Shown here in pieces: positions 1 to 11,417 of a DNA stretch of 64,000 nucleotides. Under the pieces are notes generated by a model, which was not told where the DNA came from, ran no database searches, and was given only the letters and a program-made list of their open reading frames with translations. Both the position numbers and the translations under genes were made by a program. The DNA comes from Platanthera guangdongensis (Eukaryota > Streptophyta > Magnoliopsida > Asparagales > Orchidaceae): the NCBI GenBank assembly GCA_039583875.1, contig CM077162.1:52355675-52419674 (forward strand), in the 5' to 3' direction. The first letter of the stretch is position 1; each line of letters begins with the position of its first letter.

Positions 1-1588
1 GTACACCAACTGAAATGTCTCCAATCACTTGAGATCTGGGGTGATCTTTAAGTGTGACAAGATCAGTTTGTGGAGTTGGTTGAGCAACAGCTTCTGTAAA
101 TAATTCCTCTTGAGGGATGGTACTGGCTGTTGATGGAAGTTCAGTTACTTCCTCTTGGATTTCCTCTTCACTATCTTCAGCAGCCTGTGGAGTGGGATGA
201 GTTGGCACCTCTTGGGTAAGGTTTAGTCCATCCATAGACTCACACATTTGTGAAACCTGCAAAAGACTATTGGTAGAAATATCTTTCTCCTTATAAGACA
301 TGTTAGCTTCATCAAAAGACACATGGACTGATTCTTCAATTTTAAGGGATGATTTGTTGAAAACCCTATAGGCCTTGCTTACTTGGAAATATCCTAGAAA
401 AATCCCTTCTTCAGCCTTGGCCTCAAATTTTCTGATGTATCTTTTGTTATTAGTGTGGATGTAACATATGCAACCAAAAACTTTAAAGTAAGTGATTTTA
501 GGTTTCTTTTCTTTAAGTAATTCATAGGGGGACTTATGTTTTAGTTTATGTATAAGACATCTGTTCAGGACATAGTTAGCTGTGTTTACAGCTTCTGCCC
601 AAAAGGATAGAGGCATGTAAGCATCTGCTAATAATGTACCTGCAGCTTCAATGAGTGTCCTATTTTTCCTTTCAGCAACCCCATTTTGTTGGGGAGTTCT
701 AGGAGTTGAGAAGCACTGCCTGATACCTTCCTTCTCACAGAACTCATACATAAGAAGAGACTCAAACTCTGTGCCATGATCACTTCTGATCAATGCAACA
801 TGAGTAGAGAACTCAATCTGTATGCTCTTGAGAAAATCTGTAAGAACTTTGAATGTATCTGACTTAGCTCTCAGAAAGGCTACCCAACTGAATCTGGAGA
901 ATTCATCAACAATGACTAAGGTGTAAGACTTCCCTCCTAGGCTTTGTACTGCAATGGGTCCAAAAAGATCCACATGAAGCAGATACAATATCCTAGGTGA
1001 ATCACTTATATTAATGGATTTGAAACTAGTTTTAGTTTGCTTGCCTAGTTGATAAGCCCTGCATAGGCTTTCCTTCTTGTAGGGACCAGAAGGTAAACCT
1101 CTAACAAGGTTGTCTTTAGATAACCTAGATATGTTCTTAAGGTTTACATGTCCTAGCCTTTTGTGCCATAACTCATTCTGGTTACTAGAGATATTGAGTA
1201 AACAAATATCAGTTGTGGCAGAAATGAAATCTACTAAATATATGTTTCCTTGTCTAAGTCCAATTAAAATAGTTTGGTTTTTATCATTTATAATAGAGCA
1301 AGAAGTAGAGTTGAAATGTACCTGATAACCTTCATCACATAATTGACTTATGGATATAAGGTTATGTTTAAGTCCTCTTACATATGTTACCCTTTTGAAG
1401 GTCACTGCTCCAATGCTTACTCTTCCATACCCTTCTGACTGACCACTCTTTGAGTCTCCAAATATCACCTTTGGTCCTAGCTTGGACTTATAGCTGGAGA
1501 GATTTGCTTTGCTGCCAGTCATGTGCTTGGAGCAGCCACTGTCCAGGTACCATGTCTGACTTAGCCTGGGACAGCTCTTCACCTGTTC
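1..1588 (-). CDS. pol: Protease-integrase part of copia A pol (partial)
   Basis: The frame is open from the gag-pol junction to the window edge; I checked the two ends and they are in the same frame. It opens just after a CAG and soon shows the aspartic-protease motif TWYLDSGCSKHMTG. GAG-pre-integrase follows with HKRLGH. The zinc finger reads CRAY where CxxC is usual. The integrase core keeps its acidic triad in HVDLFGP, SDHGTEF and NGVAERKNRT. The visible end, DHPRSQVIGD, is the linker that precedes RT in copia elements. RT and RNase H would lie left of the window. Apart from the Cys-to-Tyr change no disabling change was seen. Confidence 0.88.
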
Positions 1589-1608
1589 CTGCATCAAAAA
1601 AATAAAGC

Positions 1609-3732
1609 TCAATTATTCTTGACCCAGGTTACCTTGGGTCCTTGGTTTGGCTGAAAAGTAAAACTAGAAATGACTGATAAGGCAGGTTGAGACTTATACC
1701 CTAGAGGGTGATATCTCCTAGGTGGGATTATCCAATCTTCTACTGGATTAAATGTCTTGTTAGCTGTTTTAAAATTTCTATAGGAGAAATGATTTAAATT
1801 TGGTCGTTCTGGGATCGACGAATTATTGTAAGTTCGTCGACCAGAGTTCGACGAATGGGGATGGGATCGTCGACCTCCACTCAGAGAATGACCATGGTCA
1901 TTTTCTGCATCCCACGTTCGTTGACCTCTGCTCGACGAACCATACACAGTTCGTCGATCGCAGTCGGACGAATAATTACTTCTGTAGTATGCGTTCAGCG
2001 TTCGTCGATCGGGGTTCGACGATCTTGCAGCATTTCGTCGATCTAAGTTCGACGAATTCTGCTGAACTTGGTTTTTAACAGCTTTCTTCGGTTTTCTGTT
2101 TCTATTGTCTAGGGGATTTGACTTGTTTTCTGACCTGGGTTTTTCAGTTAGTTTCTCTTTACCCTTAGCAGTGATAAACTTTATGGGAGTAGAAAGTATA
2201 TTCTTCTTTATTATGGGGGGTAAACCTGATGAAGCACCCAAGCCCAGCCTGCCATTTAATCTGGCATTTACTGTGCTTGTGATATCCATCAGCTTGAGGC
2301 TTCTCCCATTGAGAGATTGCTCAAGTTGTTTTGCCTCACATAATTCAGATTTTAGCTTGATTATCTGTTCATTAGCTAGTGTCAATTGGTCAGTTAGTTT
2401 TCTATTTTCTGTGTTGACAGATTCAAGGTTTTCTTGTCTAGTCCTCAAGGTTTTTATTTCTTTCTCTGAGTTTATTAGATCCATGCACATAGTTTTAAAT
2501 TCTACTTTAAATAAGTCAGAATTGAAATCAAAACTAGAAATCACCCGATCAGCCTCTGAGTCTGAGGCACCTTCATCTTCAGAATCCTCTTCTGATCCAT
2601 AGTTTCTTCTGGAGGCATCTATTGCCATTAGGCACACCTCCTTGGATCTGGCTTCTTCCTCTTCTTCACTGGAGCTGGAGGAGGATGTTTACTCTTCTGA
2701 GTCACTCCAGGACTCAGCAACAAAACCCTTGTCTTTCCTTTTATACTTGTTAGAGGAGGGTCTGCTGCTTTGTTTCCTTCTGGAATCCTTGTCCCTGCCC
2801 TTGTCCTTTTTCTGATTCTCTGGGCATTCTGAAATATAGTGCCCTGGCTTTCTGCATCCAAAACACACAACCTCCTTAGTTGGTGTCTTGTCATATTTGG
2901 GCTTATCATTCTGCCTGGATGATTTTCTTCTAAATTCCTTTCTTGCCATTTTGTAGAACCTTTTGGCAAAAAGACTCATTAACTCCTCATTGGATGTAGG
3001 TGTTTCATTGTCTTCAGAAGCTTTGAGGGCCAGGCTGTGCTCCTTCCTAACTGGGGTAGTTGCCTTCTGTTCTGCTGCCTCTTCTGATTTGACAAGCTGC
3101 TCATATGACTTCAGCTTGCCTAACAGAGATTCTGTTGAGATCTCATTGAGGCTTCTGGCTTCTTTGATTGGCCAGATTCTGGAGTCCCATGAACTGGGGA
3201 AACACATCAGTATCTTGTCATTCACCTCAGTTAAGGTGATGTCCTTGTCAAGAGTCTTGAGTTCACTAATGATTGAACTTAATCTATTGTACATCTCAGC
3301 CACAGATTCTGTCTCATCCTTTTTGAAATTCTCATAGAGAGAAATGAGACTGGATCTCCTATCCTTTCTTTCATCAGCTGAGCCTGCTACCATTTGATTG
3401 AGAGAGTCCCAAATGGCCTTGGCTGAGGTGCACTCAGCCACCTTCTGAAATATGTCATCTGACATTGTTTGGGCCAGAATATTCATAGCCTTTGCATCAG
3501 CCATCTTGGCTTTCTTATAGGCTTCAGTATTGTCTGGAGGTGGTACTGTACTCAGATTAGTTGATGTGCTGGCAAAAGTTGAGGGAGCTAGGGGAACACC
3601 TGTTGAAATGACAGAGAAAATATCCTCATCAATGGAGTTCATATATAATCTAATTCTTGCCTACCAGATGGCAAACTTATTAAGATTGCACACTGGAGGT
3701 CTGATGCTTGTATAATCCTTGTTTTGGGCCAT
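1609..3732 (-). CDS. gag: Gag of copia A, two in-frame stops
   Basis: The frame starts at ATG 3730-3732 (MAQNKDYTSIRPP) and stays in one frame to TGA 1609-1611. Two stops interrupt it: TAG at 3661-3663 and TAA at 2689-2691. The N-terminal two-thirds match the copia gag (UBN2-type) fold, followed by a zinc knuckle CFGCRKPGHYISEC. After the TAA comes a Ser/Glu-rich acidic stretch, a coiled coil (EKEIKTLRTRQENLESVNTE) and a basic, Asn/Ser/Arg-rich tail encoded by TCGA repeats. It ends QGPKVTWVKNN, a short tail also seen in the other copia Gags here. Gag makes the virus-like particle and binds RNA. The second zinc knuckle found in B and D is not evident; the repeat tail sits in its place. Confidence 0.85.
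1800..2056. repeat. TTCGTCGA / TTCGACGAA hairpin array inside gag of A
   Basis: About a dozen copies of TTCGTCGA or its inverse TTCGACGA occur in 250 bp, mostly as facing pairs a few bases apart, so each pair can fold into a hairpin. The array lies in the Gag reading frame and encodes a repeated Ser-Ser-Asn-x-x-Arg-Arg-Thr tail. Very similar TTCGTCGAGC units occur in the LTR of the same element (4930-5560). Confidence 0.85.
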
Positions 3733-3877
3733 GTCTGTGAGAAGGATAATTCCAATAACAGAATAAAAACAAACAGATCTAACTAAGGGATCTTTGGGTT
3801 CAGGTGTTAGCCTGTACAACCAATCAGGTATGGTAAATTAACCAACCTGGAAGATGTGGTATTATTAACCAACCTGC

Positions 3878-3888
3878 CTTTGATACCA
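3878..3888 (-). other. Primer-binding site of copia A
   Basis: On the minus strand TGGTATCAAAG follows the LTR end by two bases. This is close to the initiator tRNA-Met complement TGGTATCAGAGC; the eighth to eleventh bases have drifted. The leader down to the gag ATG (3733-3877) has no other visible feature. Confidence 0.75.
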
Positions 3889-3890
3889 AT

Positions 3891-5743
3891 TGAAAGTGCA
3901 GCTAGATCTGATATACTCTAGAGGGGGGGTGAATAGAGTATATGGTGATTTTAAAACTTTTACAACTGTTGTTGTATTTAGGTGTGTGTGTGTGCAGGGA
4001 AGCAAATACGAATAAACCAAGAAGCAGCAATTATCTAATCACAGCACATTCACAGAGTAAGGCCAGAAAACAAAAGGAAAAGAAAGCAACCAGACGACAT
4101 AAGAATTTTATAGTGGTTCCCCAAATCTGGGTAGTCCACTCAACTACCACCCTGGTAGGAATCCACTGCAGGAAGGGGTTGATTAGGTGTCCTGGAACCA
4201 ATGGGGTTTTGATCAGGTTCCCAAAAACCAAACCCTCAAGTCTTTTGGTAGGAGACTTGCAACCAGAATAATTTTGAAGGGAATTAAAACCCTGTACAGA
4301 GGTGGAGTGAGAGGGTGATGAGGTCTTCTCTTTCTCAAGTCAAATGAGAAGACTTGTGGAATGTTGTTTAGCAGCTTTGCTCCCCCTGAGATGTAGAATA
4401 AATCAGGAAGAATGCTGGAGCACTGCTTCAGGGTGATAGGTCTTCAGAGACCTAGAATTCCAGGTCCAGAGAAGATCTTCAGGAACTTCTAGTAACTGAT
4501 ATGAATGTATTGTTTCTTGAAGTTATCTTGAGTAAAAGCAGATGAAGAAGACTCTTGATATTGATGTAGTGTTCTTCTTCTTCTTGATCAGTTTCTCTCT
4601 GGGCCAAGAATGAATTCTTTTTCTTGTGTTGTCTGAATCACTGTCTATCCTTTTTTTGTTGTTGTGTGTCTCTGTGTATTCCTCTGTTGCTTCTGTATAT
4701 CTCTATGTCTCATAAGAACACATTCGAATTTTTGAATATCGAGCAGTAATGGCAGGCGTCCTGGAAAGGAAGTAGCAAATAATTATTTCCCCAACTGTAT
4801 CCATGGGAAAATGGTATGTAATAATCCAGAATTAACTGTGCATTCCAATGGTAGTATTCTGTGTGGAATTTCCATTAATTGTTCAGGAATCAGCGCCATG
4901 GAATGAGATGGGAACGGAAGAAGACCTAGTCTGGAATCGTCGACCGAAGAACATAATTTGTCGAGCTGAGCCTGAGTTCGTCGAGCTGAGCTAAGTTCGT
5001 CGAGCTGACAGTCTTCATTCGTTGAACATGCAATCTTCAATATCATACAACCATTATTCGTCGAGCAGAGAACCAAATTCATCGAGCTGAGAAACGTTCT
5101 GGACTTGGACGAAATACTCTGCATCTGCTAAAATGTTGTGTCGACACAAATTGTTGTCGACAGATTGTTCTTGGTGTCGACACAAAACCTCTGGTGTCGA
5201 CATAAGCTGGTGTCGACTGAAATCCTGGTGTCGACACAATTCGTCTGGTGTCGACACAAACACTACGTGTCGACACAGATTTTCTGAGTACAAAAATCGT
5301 CGAGTAAAGAATAGCATTCGTCGACCTTAGAAGTTGTGAACTTGAGGTTCAAGTTCGTCGAGCTCAGAATATAAATCGTCGACCGAAGCATAAAGCCGGA
5401 CTTAGAGAAATTCTGAAGTAGTCCTGATAAGCTTGAGGTAGAAACCCGGTGTTCGTCGAGCAAAGAACACAGTTCGTAGAGCTCAGCACTGCGAATTATC
5501 TCACGATCGTCGAGCGCAGAACTTCCTTCGTCGAGCTGAGTTCGACGAACGTCGAACTCATTTCACTTAGTCTGAAAAACTGATAGAGTTGGAGTTCCTG
5601 ATGGCCTTGAAGAAAGGCTGGTCCATCTGAAGTTGAGATAGAGGACTGTCCTAGACTCTAAGACAGACACTTGACCCAGACTATACATGATGGGTCACAT
5701 CCTAAGTCAGTGAACCTAGCCCAAATCAACTAGAGATCCAACA
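3891..5743 (-). repeat. 5' LTR of copia A
   Basis: The 1853-bp LTR is bounded on the minus strand by TGTTGGATCTC and CTTTCA, directly before the primer-binding site. Near its 3' end it has the run CACCCCCCCTCTAG that is also present in the LTRs of B and C. U3 contains a mixed palindrome array (4930-5560). I see no convincing TATA box. Confidence 0.85.
4930..5560. repeat. TCGA-core palindrome array in U3 of copia A
   Basis: There are about ten TTCGTCGAGC or CGTCGACC units (4930-5090 and 5310-5550) flanking a central block of about eight GTGTCGACAC-type units (5140-5275). Units are 15-35 bp apart with unrelated spacer sequence. All share the TCGA core. Confidence 0.88.
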
Positions 5744-7100
5744 TAAGTTCTTTCAACTTGGTACCTGCATCTTCAATGAGCACACTAGAAGAGTTACCTT
5801 GCAGGAAGCATGTCTTATCAAATACATGTATTGGTTCTTCTACAACCAGAGTTTTTCTATTAAATATTCTGTATGCCTTACTATGACTACTATATCCTAC
5901 AAAAATACCTTCAAAACTTTTTTCGCTAAACTTGGTAGTATGATACTTGCCATTTTTAAGCACGAAGAACTTACAACCAAACATTCTAAAATACGAGACA
6001 GTTTGTTTCCTGCGCTTTAGAAGTTCGTAAGGTGTCTTATCGTGGTTTTTGTTTATGAGTGCTCGATTTTGCATGTGGCATGTAGTATTGATGGCTTCAT
6101 CCCAGAAGTATTCTAGAAGTGAGGCATCACTCAACATGGACCTGCATGCCTCTATGAGTGTTCTATTCCTTCTCTCAGCCACTCTGTTCTGTTGTGGAGT
6201 ATGAGGAGAGGAAAACTCATGAAAGATACCCAAGCTTTCACAGAATTCTGTCATGGCCCCAGACTTGAACTCTGTTCCATTGTCACTTCTGATTTTGACT
6301 ACGGAATAATTGTATTCATTCTAGACTTGCCTGACAAAATTAGTAAAGATGTCGAAGGTATCTGACTTGCGTTTTAGAAAGAACACCCACGCAAAGCGCG
6401 AGTAATCATCAACAATTACTAACGTATAATCCTTACCTCTCAAACTTCTAATTTGTAGTGGACCAACCAAATCCATATGAAGTAGATGTAGACATCTATT
6501 AGAATCTTTGCCAATAACGCTTTTAAAGGTATCCCTTGTTTGCTTGCCTTTTACATATACATGACAAGGTCTATCGTTGACATACTTGACATTTAGGGCA
6601 TCACGTACTAAATTCAGTGAAAATAATTTATTAATGGTTTTGAAAATAATATATGCTAGTCTCTTATGCCATTGGTCACCGAGAGATGAAATATCCTTTG
6701 CTAAGAAGCACACTGGTGTAGAAAAGTCTATACAAATGAAATTTAAACAAAATATGTTCCTGCTTCGAGTGCCGAATAAAATCGTTTCCATATTGTCAAC
6801 AGATTTTATCAAGCACTTATCAGCATGAAATTCAACTGTGTATACTTTATCGCAGAGTTGGCTTATTCCTATAAGATTGTGTTCCAATCCTTCAACATAA
6901 GCTACATCTGAGAAGGATACACTACCGTTAGTGATCATACCATAGCCTTTAATGATTCCTCGGTTTGAACATCCAAAGATGACCTTTGGTCCATTCAAGA
7001 CTCGAGAGTAATTCTGAAGTAGGCTTCTTGTCCCGGTCATGTGCCGAGAGCATCCACTGTCCAAATACCAGATAGGCGTTTTGGTGGCCTTTGGACATAC
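5744..7100 (-). pseudogene. pol: Protease-integrase of copia D, interrupted by A
   Basis: The frame opens after CCAG with VCPKATKTPIWYLDSGCSRH, the aspartic protease. GAG-pre-integrase (HKRLAY) and integrase core follow. The triad residues are present in HMDLVGP, SDNGTEF and NRVAERRNRT. A single TAG near 6321 splits the core, and the zinc finger second Cys is Tyr (CHVY). The coding region ends abruptly in GTKLKEL at the A insertion. It would have processed and integrated the element; as it stands it is dead. Confidence 0.87.
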
Positions 7101-7113
7101 CTGGAATTATGAA

Positions 7114-9421
7114 TCAGTTTGCCTTAGGAACACAAACACGTTTGGGTCCTTGGTCTCGTGTTAGAACACTCCCCCTCCGAGTATTCACATTATGAGTGGT
7201 CTTTCTCATACTGCTAACTTGAGGAGTTGCAAAATTTTTGTAGTTAAGCCAGCAGTCAATGGCAAAGTGACCAATTCTGCCATAACACCAACAGTCAAAC
7301 ATGTTGTATCTTTGCCTTATGTTTTACTGCTTGACCTTTTGAAGTTGTGGTCTAGCAGGAGCATCATTCTTGGAGAAAGAAGCTTCATGATGATGGCAAT
7401 CACATGATTTCTTCTCCTTCTTTGGCTTTTTCACAATGGGCTTTACCTTTGGTGCCTTCTTGAAGTTATGACCATGATTGTAAGGGCCATAGCTCTGAAA
7501 AATGACTTCTTCATAAGGTGCCTTAAAGACACTCTCACCAAAATTTCTGGGGTGAGTCCATCCTTGGTAGCAGGACTTTGGCTCTACATAAGTAGGCCCG
7601 GTCAAGTGACCGTAGGATGAGTCAAGATCAAACTCATTAGTTGGAAATATGACTTTCTTGAACGATGTCTGATCTTGAGGGGCTTTCCCCTTCCTTTTGG
7701 CCAAGTCCTTCTTGGCGGCCTTATTCTTTCTTTGAGCTTTGTTCCTCCTAGAAGATTTGCTAGGAGCTTCTACATGGCCTAGCCCAGCACCCTTGGCCTT
7801 GGCTGACAATTCAGCAACGAAAAGAAGGACGGTCTTTGGGCTTCGAGAAACTTTCAACAAGTGTCTTTTCAGCAGCAAGTTGTGCTTCCAACTCTTTGAT
7901 GATTCTCTCCTGTAGGTCTAGGTGCTCGAGAGCTTTGTTATATTCTTCGATATCATTATTGAAGTTCTCTTTGAGTGAGTCAGTCTTAGCGACTTCCTCT
8001 CTCAAAATGCTTTCTTCAGCTTTTAGATACTTTATCTCTTTAGCCTGAGTTTTCACGACTCGGCGACATTTATCGTAAGCCATAATCAACTCCTTATATT
8101 GGGCCATTTATTCAGACTCATCGTCAGAAGATCTGTCCTCATTATCATGCTCAGAAGCTTCAGATTCTGAAAGAGGAGTGTGAGAGTTTACCTTCCCAGT
8201 GAACTGGGGCTCTTGTTCGTCATCAGTCTGAGCCATAAGACCAAAGTAGGCTTCTTCTTCTTCACTCAACTCAGATGAGTCAGAGTCACTAAGAGTTTTG
8301 CCCTTCTTGGCTATCAAGCTTTTATCTGTCCTCTTCTTATTGTACGAGGACTTCTTTTCTTCTCTTCTTCCACCCTCCTTCTTCTTATGGGGGCAGTCAG
8401 AAATGAAATGACCTGACTTATTACAATAGTAACAAACGATGTCAGTAGACATATGTTTGTTGTGTTTAGGAGTATACCTGTCGTGGCTGCTTGAGCCTTT
8501 TCTTTATCGATCACCCTCATGTCGTGATCTTCTATCAGAGGCATCCTTGCCTTTCCACTACTTATTTTTGTTCAAGAATTTCTTGAACTGACGTGAGAGT
8601 ATAGAGAACTCTCCTTCAGATAGCTTAGAGCCTGAGGTACTTAGCTCTGAGGTTTATTCTTCACTCACTTCTTGTGCTGGGGCAGGAGAGGCAGCCTTTG
8701 ACTTCCTTGAGGTGTATGCCTTTAAAGCAATAGACTTCTCTTTGGATGCAGACCTGCTCTTCTCTTCTTCAGCCTTTCTGGTGTTGAGTTGAAACTCATA
8801 TGACATAAGCTTTCCGAAGAGATTCTGCGGGTCTGTCTTAGCTAGCTTTCCAAACTCCCTGATGGCACAGACCTTGTTATCCCATTCCTTGGTTAGGGAT
8901 CTCAAGAATTTATCATTTAATTCTCCATTTATGAAGAGTCAGCCATAGACCCTTAGGCCATTTACTATCTTGAAGAAATTCTCAAAAGTGTCAGCAATAG
9001 TGTCGTTGTGTCCTTGTCGGAAGGCTTCATACTTCTGGTTCAGAAGGGATCTTCTATCATCCCTAACTTCTTCTGTACCTTCCATCAATGTGACGAGGGA
9101 CTGCCACATCTCCTTAGCAGACTGGCAGTTGATTATGTTTTGCAACTTGGAGTCATCGACTGCACTTGCTATTATGTTCTTGGCCTTCTTATCTAAAGAC
9201 ACAAGTGCAATCTCGTCTTTGTCATGATCCATTAATTTCTTTGGAACTTTCTTTGTTGGATCTATTGTGGAGATGGTCATGGGAATGTAAGGACCTTCTT
9301 CAACGATCATGAAGATCCTTGGATCCATAGTTTCCATGAAAAATTTGATTCTTTCTTTCCATATGGGAAAGTTATTCTTGGTGCACAATGGAAGCTTGAC
9401 AAAATCTATATCCTTGTACAT
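7114..9421 (-). pseudogene. gag: Gag of copia D, several stops and frame changes
   Basis: It starts at ATG 9421 with MYKDIDFVKLPLCTKNNFPI, the usual copia gag N terminus (IWKERIKFFMETMDPR). The first zinc knuckle is CYYCNKSGHFISDC (about 8430). An acidic Ser/Glu stretch ends ESE and is followed by an in-frame TAA-ATG (8108-8110, 8105-8107). A coiled coil (about 7850-8100), a basic linker and the second knuckle CWCYGRIGHFAIDC (about 7290) follow. The tail QGPKRVCVPKAN ends at TGA 7114-7116. At least one frame change near 7840 and breaks near 8650 and 8930 disrupt it. About 770 residues in all, the large Gag typical of Sireviruses. Confidence 0.85.
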
Positions 9422-9491
9422 GCTTGGATAATCTCAAGAGACAACTAGAGAAGGATTTGATCAAGGTGTTAATCTTTTAATGATCAACCTC

Positions 9492-9503
9492 GCTCTGATA
9501 CTA
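9492..9503 (-). other. Degenerate primer-binding site of copia D
   Basis: The minus strand reads TAGTATCAGAGC just inside the LTR, one base different from the initiator tRNA-Met complement TGGTATCAGAGC. The leader to the gag ATG is about 70 bp and has nothing else visible. Confidence 0.75.
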
Positions 9504-10216
9504 ATTGAAAGTGTTTAGTTGTCTGCCTAAATCACCTAAAGGCGGTGAATAGGTGATGTGTTCGTCTTTTTGCGGAATAAAAATTTGAGATCTATGCACA
9601 CAATTATCTTCCAATCAATCACAGATGACAAAAGATAAATAGTGGTTCCCCGACCTTGGGTACATCCACATTCCCTCACCGATCTAGCAATGTACTAGAC
9701 TTGGCTACTCCAGTATCTCGGATTGAAAATCAATCCTATGCCTCGGAACAACGTTCCTACAATCTTGATCCACAATACGGATCTACACTCGAAAGATAAA
9801 AAATTTCCTACAACTCGGAGAGAAAAAAGCTCCTACACTCGAAGAGATCTTCTACAAGAATGAAATTGAAAGTATATGAAAATACAAACAGTAAAACTTT
9901 CTCAGATCTGGAAACGGTCAGCCTGAATCTTCTTCTTTGATCATTGCGGCTCTATCAAAAAAGTTGAAGAAGAATCTTGGCAAAAGCTAGATCTGAAATT
10001 TCTTGGCTTCACACGATCATATAGATGATGAAGAATTGAAAGACAATCTCGATATGTGAATATTCTTGATCTAAATCTTCTGGATCGAAAACCCTAGCCG
10101 AATATGCGCGATGAAGGTCGGCGGCGACTTCCGTTTTTAGACAGAAAGAATGAGATTCAGAATTACTTAGAATAATCTTGATAGAACTTGTTAGGGTTTG
10201 TAGGTTTTGATAAGAC

Positions 10217-10224
10217 CTTATATA
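10217..10224 (-). promoter_or_regulatory. TATA box of D LTR
   Basis: TATATAAG on the minus strand lies about 130 bp downstream of the palindrome array in the LTR, the same relative position as in B, C and F. Transcription would begin roughly 30 bp further down and run into gag. Confidence 0.6.
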
Positions 10225-10348
10225 AGATCTTCCCTAACGGTTATAATTAGTCTTAATGACGTACACGGGGATCAATCACGTCAAGGCTATTTGAAATTTC
10301 CGTCAAATCTGGGCTTAGCAAATTTCATGAAAATTATGACTGAAATAC

Positions 10349-11095
10349 TCGAGAGAGTAATTACCTACTCGAGTACTATTCTGATTACTCGATAGAATGG
10401 AAGAAGATTACTCGAGTAAATGACTTAGAGAAAAATCCAGAAATTAAGAGCAGCTACTCGAGTACACAAATTCTTACTCGAGTGCTAATATAGTTACTTG
10501 AGATGTGGAGTTGAACTACTCGAGTACAAGTAGTACTACTTGAGAGAAAAGAAATTAACTACACGAGATATATAGGGAATACTCGAGTCAATGACTTAGA
10601 ATAATTTCTGGAAGAAAAATCTGGGTTACTCGAGTAGTGAGACTGGACTACTCGAGTGGAGATAAACTACTCGAGTATATAGATATAGCTACTCGAGTAA
10701 TGGACTTAGAAAAATTTCTAAGGGATGAAAAGCTTATCACTCGAGTATTAACCCTAGGCTACTCGAGTAGTAGATAGACTACTCGAATACATGAACTTGA
10801 CTACTCGAGTGAAGTATAATTACACGAAATCCTGTCTTCTGTAACTCGAGACAAAAGACTAAACTACTCGAGTACTTATATGACTACTCGAGTAAATGAC
10901 TTAGAAAATTTTCTGGAGAAGAAATTCTGTAAACTAGAGAATGAGAGAGTATCTACTCGAGTAAATGACTTAGCTACTCAAGAGCTATAATTTGACTACT
11001 CGATAGCTAATTTCCTTACTTGAGTATAGATAGCCTTACTCGAGTATTAACTAAGTGTTTCACTCGATTATGTAAGTAACTACTCGAGTAAAATA
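10349..11095. repeat. TACTCGAGTA palindrome array in U3 of copia D
   Basis: About 20 exact CTCGAG cores, most within the palindrome TACTCGAGTA, plus degenerate copies (CTCGAT, CTTGAG), occur every 20-50 bp. The spacers include a repeated phrase ATGACTTAGA. No copy of the GTGTCGACAC form of B and C is present, so this family has an array of the same kind but a different core. Confidence 0.9.
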
Positions 11096-11417
11096 CTTAA
11101 CAAAAATTCCTTCAACATAATTTTCTCTTCTTTAATGAATTCAGCAACAAGTCTTTCTCCAATCAGTCCTAGTGCTTGAAAATGAAGTGTATCTCAATAG
11201 AGAGGCTACACATAAGTCAACGCCATGGATCACACAATGAGGGATTACATTGTATGGTCCTATGTTTGGTGACCCATTGTATACTGATGTTGGTCTACAC
11301 TTGGCAATACAGTCTTGCAATCACATAACTTAAGCAGAACATCAAATATAACTTAATTCATCTTAGTTCAAGGGTAACTTCACCAAATCTGGGTTAATGT
11401 GGATACAATACCCAACA

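Larger units (their letters stand above)
1..5743 (-). mobile_element. Copia element A (Sirevirus-like), 5' part, truncated by window edge
   Basis: Read on the minus strand the order is 5' LTR (3891-5743), primer-binding site, gag, protease and integrase, then the window ends inside the integrase-RT linker. The domain order protease-integrase before RT and the long Gag with coiled coil mark a Ty1/copia element of Sirevirus type. The LTR begins TGTTGG on the minus strand and ends CTTTCA. A lies inside the integrase-RT linker of element D: D coding sequence stops exactly at 5744. The expected target duplication would be TAAGT (5744-5748); the partner copy is left of the window. The long open frames suggest A is the youngest copia copy here. 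Confidence 0.9.
5744..11417 (-). mobile_element. Copia element D (Sirevirus-like), 5' half
   Basis: Minus-strand order: 5' LTR (9506-11417), primer-binding site, gag, protease-integrase. Coding sequence is cut at 5744 by insertion of element A, so RT, RNase H and the 3' LTR lie left of the window. Stops and frame changes through gag and one stop in integrase show it is older than A. The base after the LTR starts GTAAT (11418-11422), the expected target duplication, which cannot be checked because the other end is outside. Confidence 0.88.
9506..11417 (-). repeat. 5' LTR of copia D
   Basis: The 1912-bp LTR starts TGTTGGGTATTG and ends CTTTCA on the minus strand. It lacks the long C run of the other copia LTRs (here only GGCGGTGAATAGG). 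U3 is dominated by an XhoI-type palindrome array (10349-11095), with a TATA box just downstream of it. Confidence 0.88.

Noticed and set aside
2628..2969. 113-codon open frame on the minus strand and 2105-2602 on the plus strand
   Set aside because: Shadows of gag of A in other frames.
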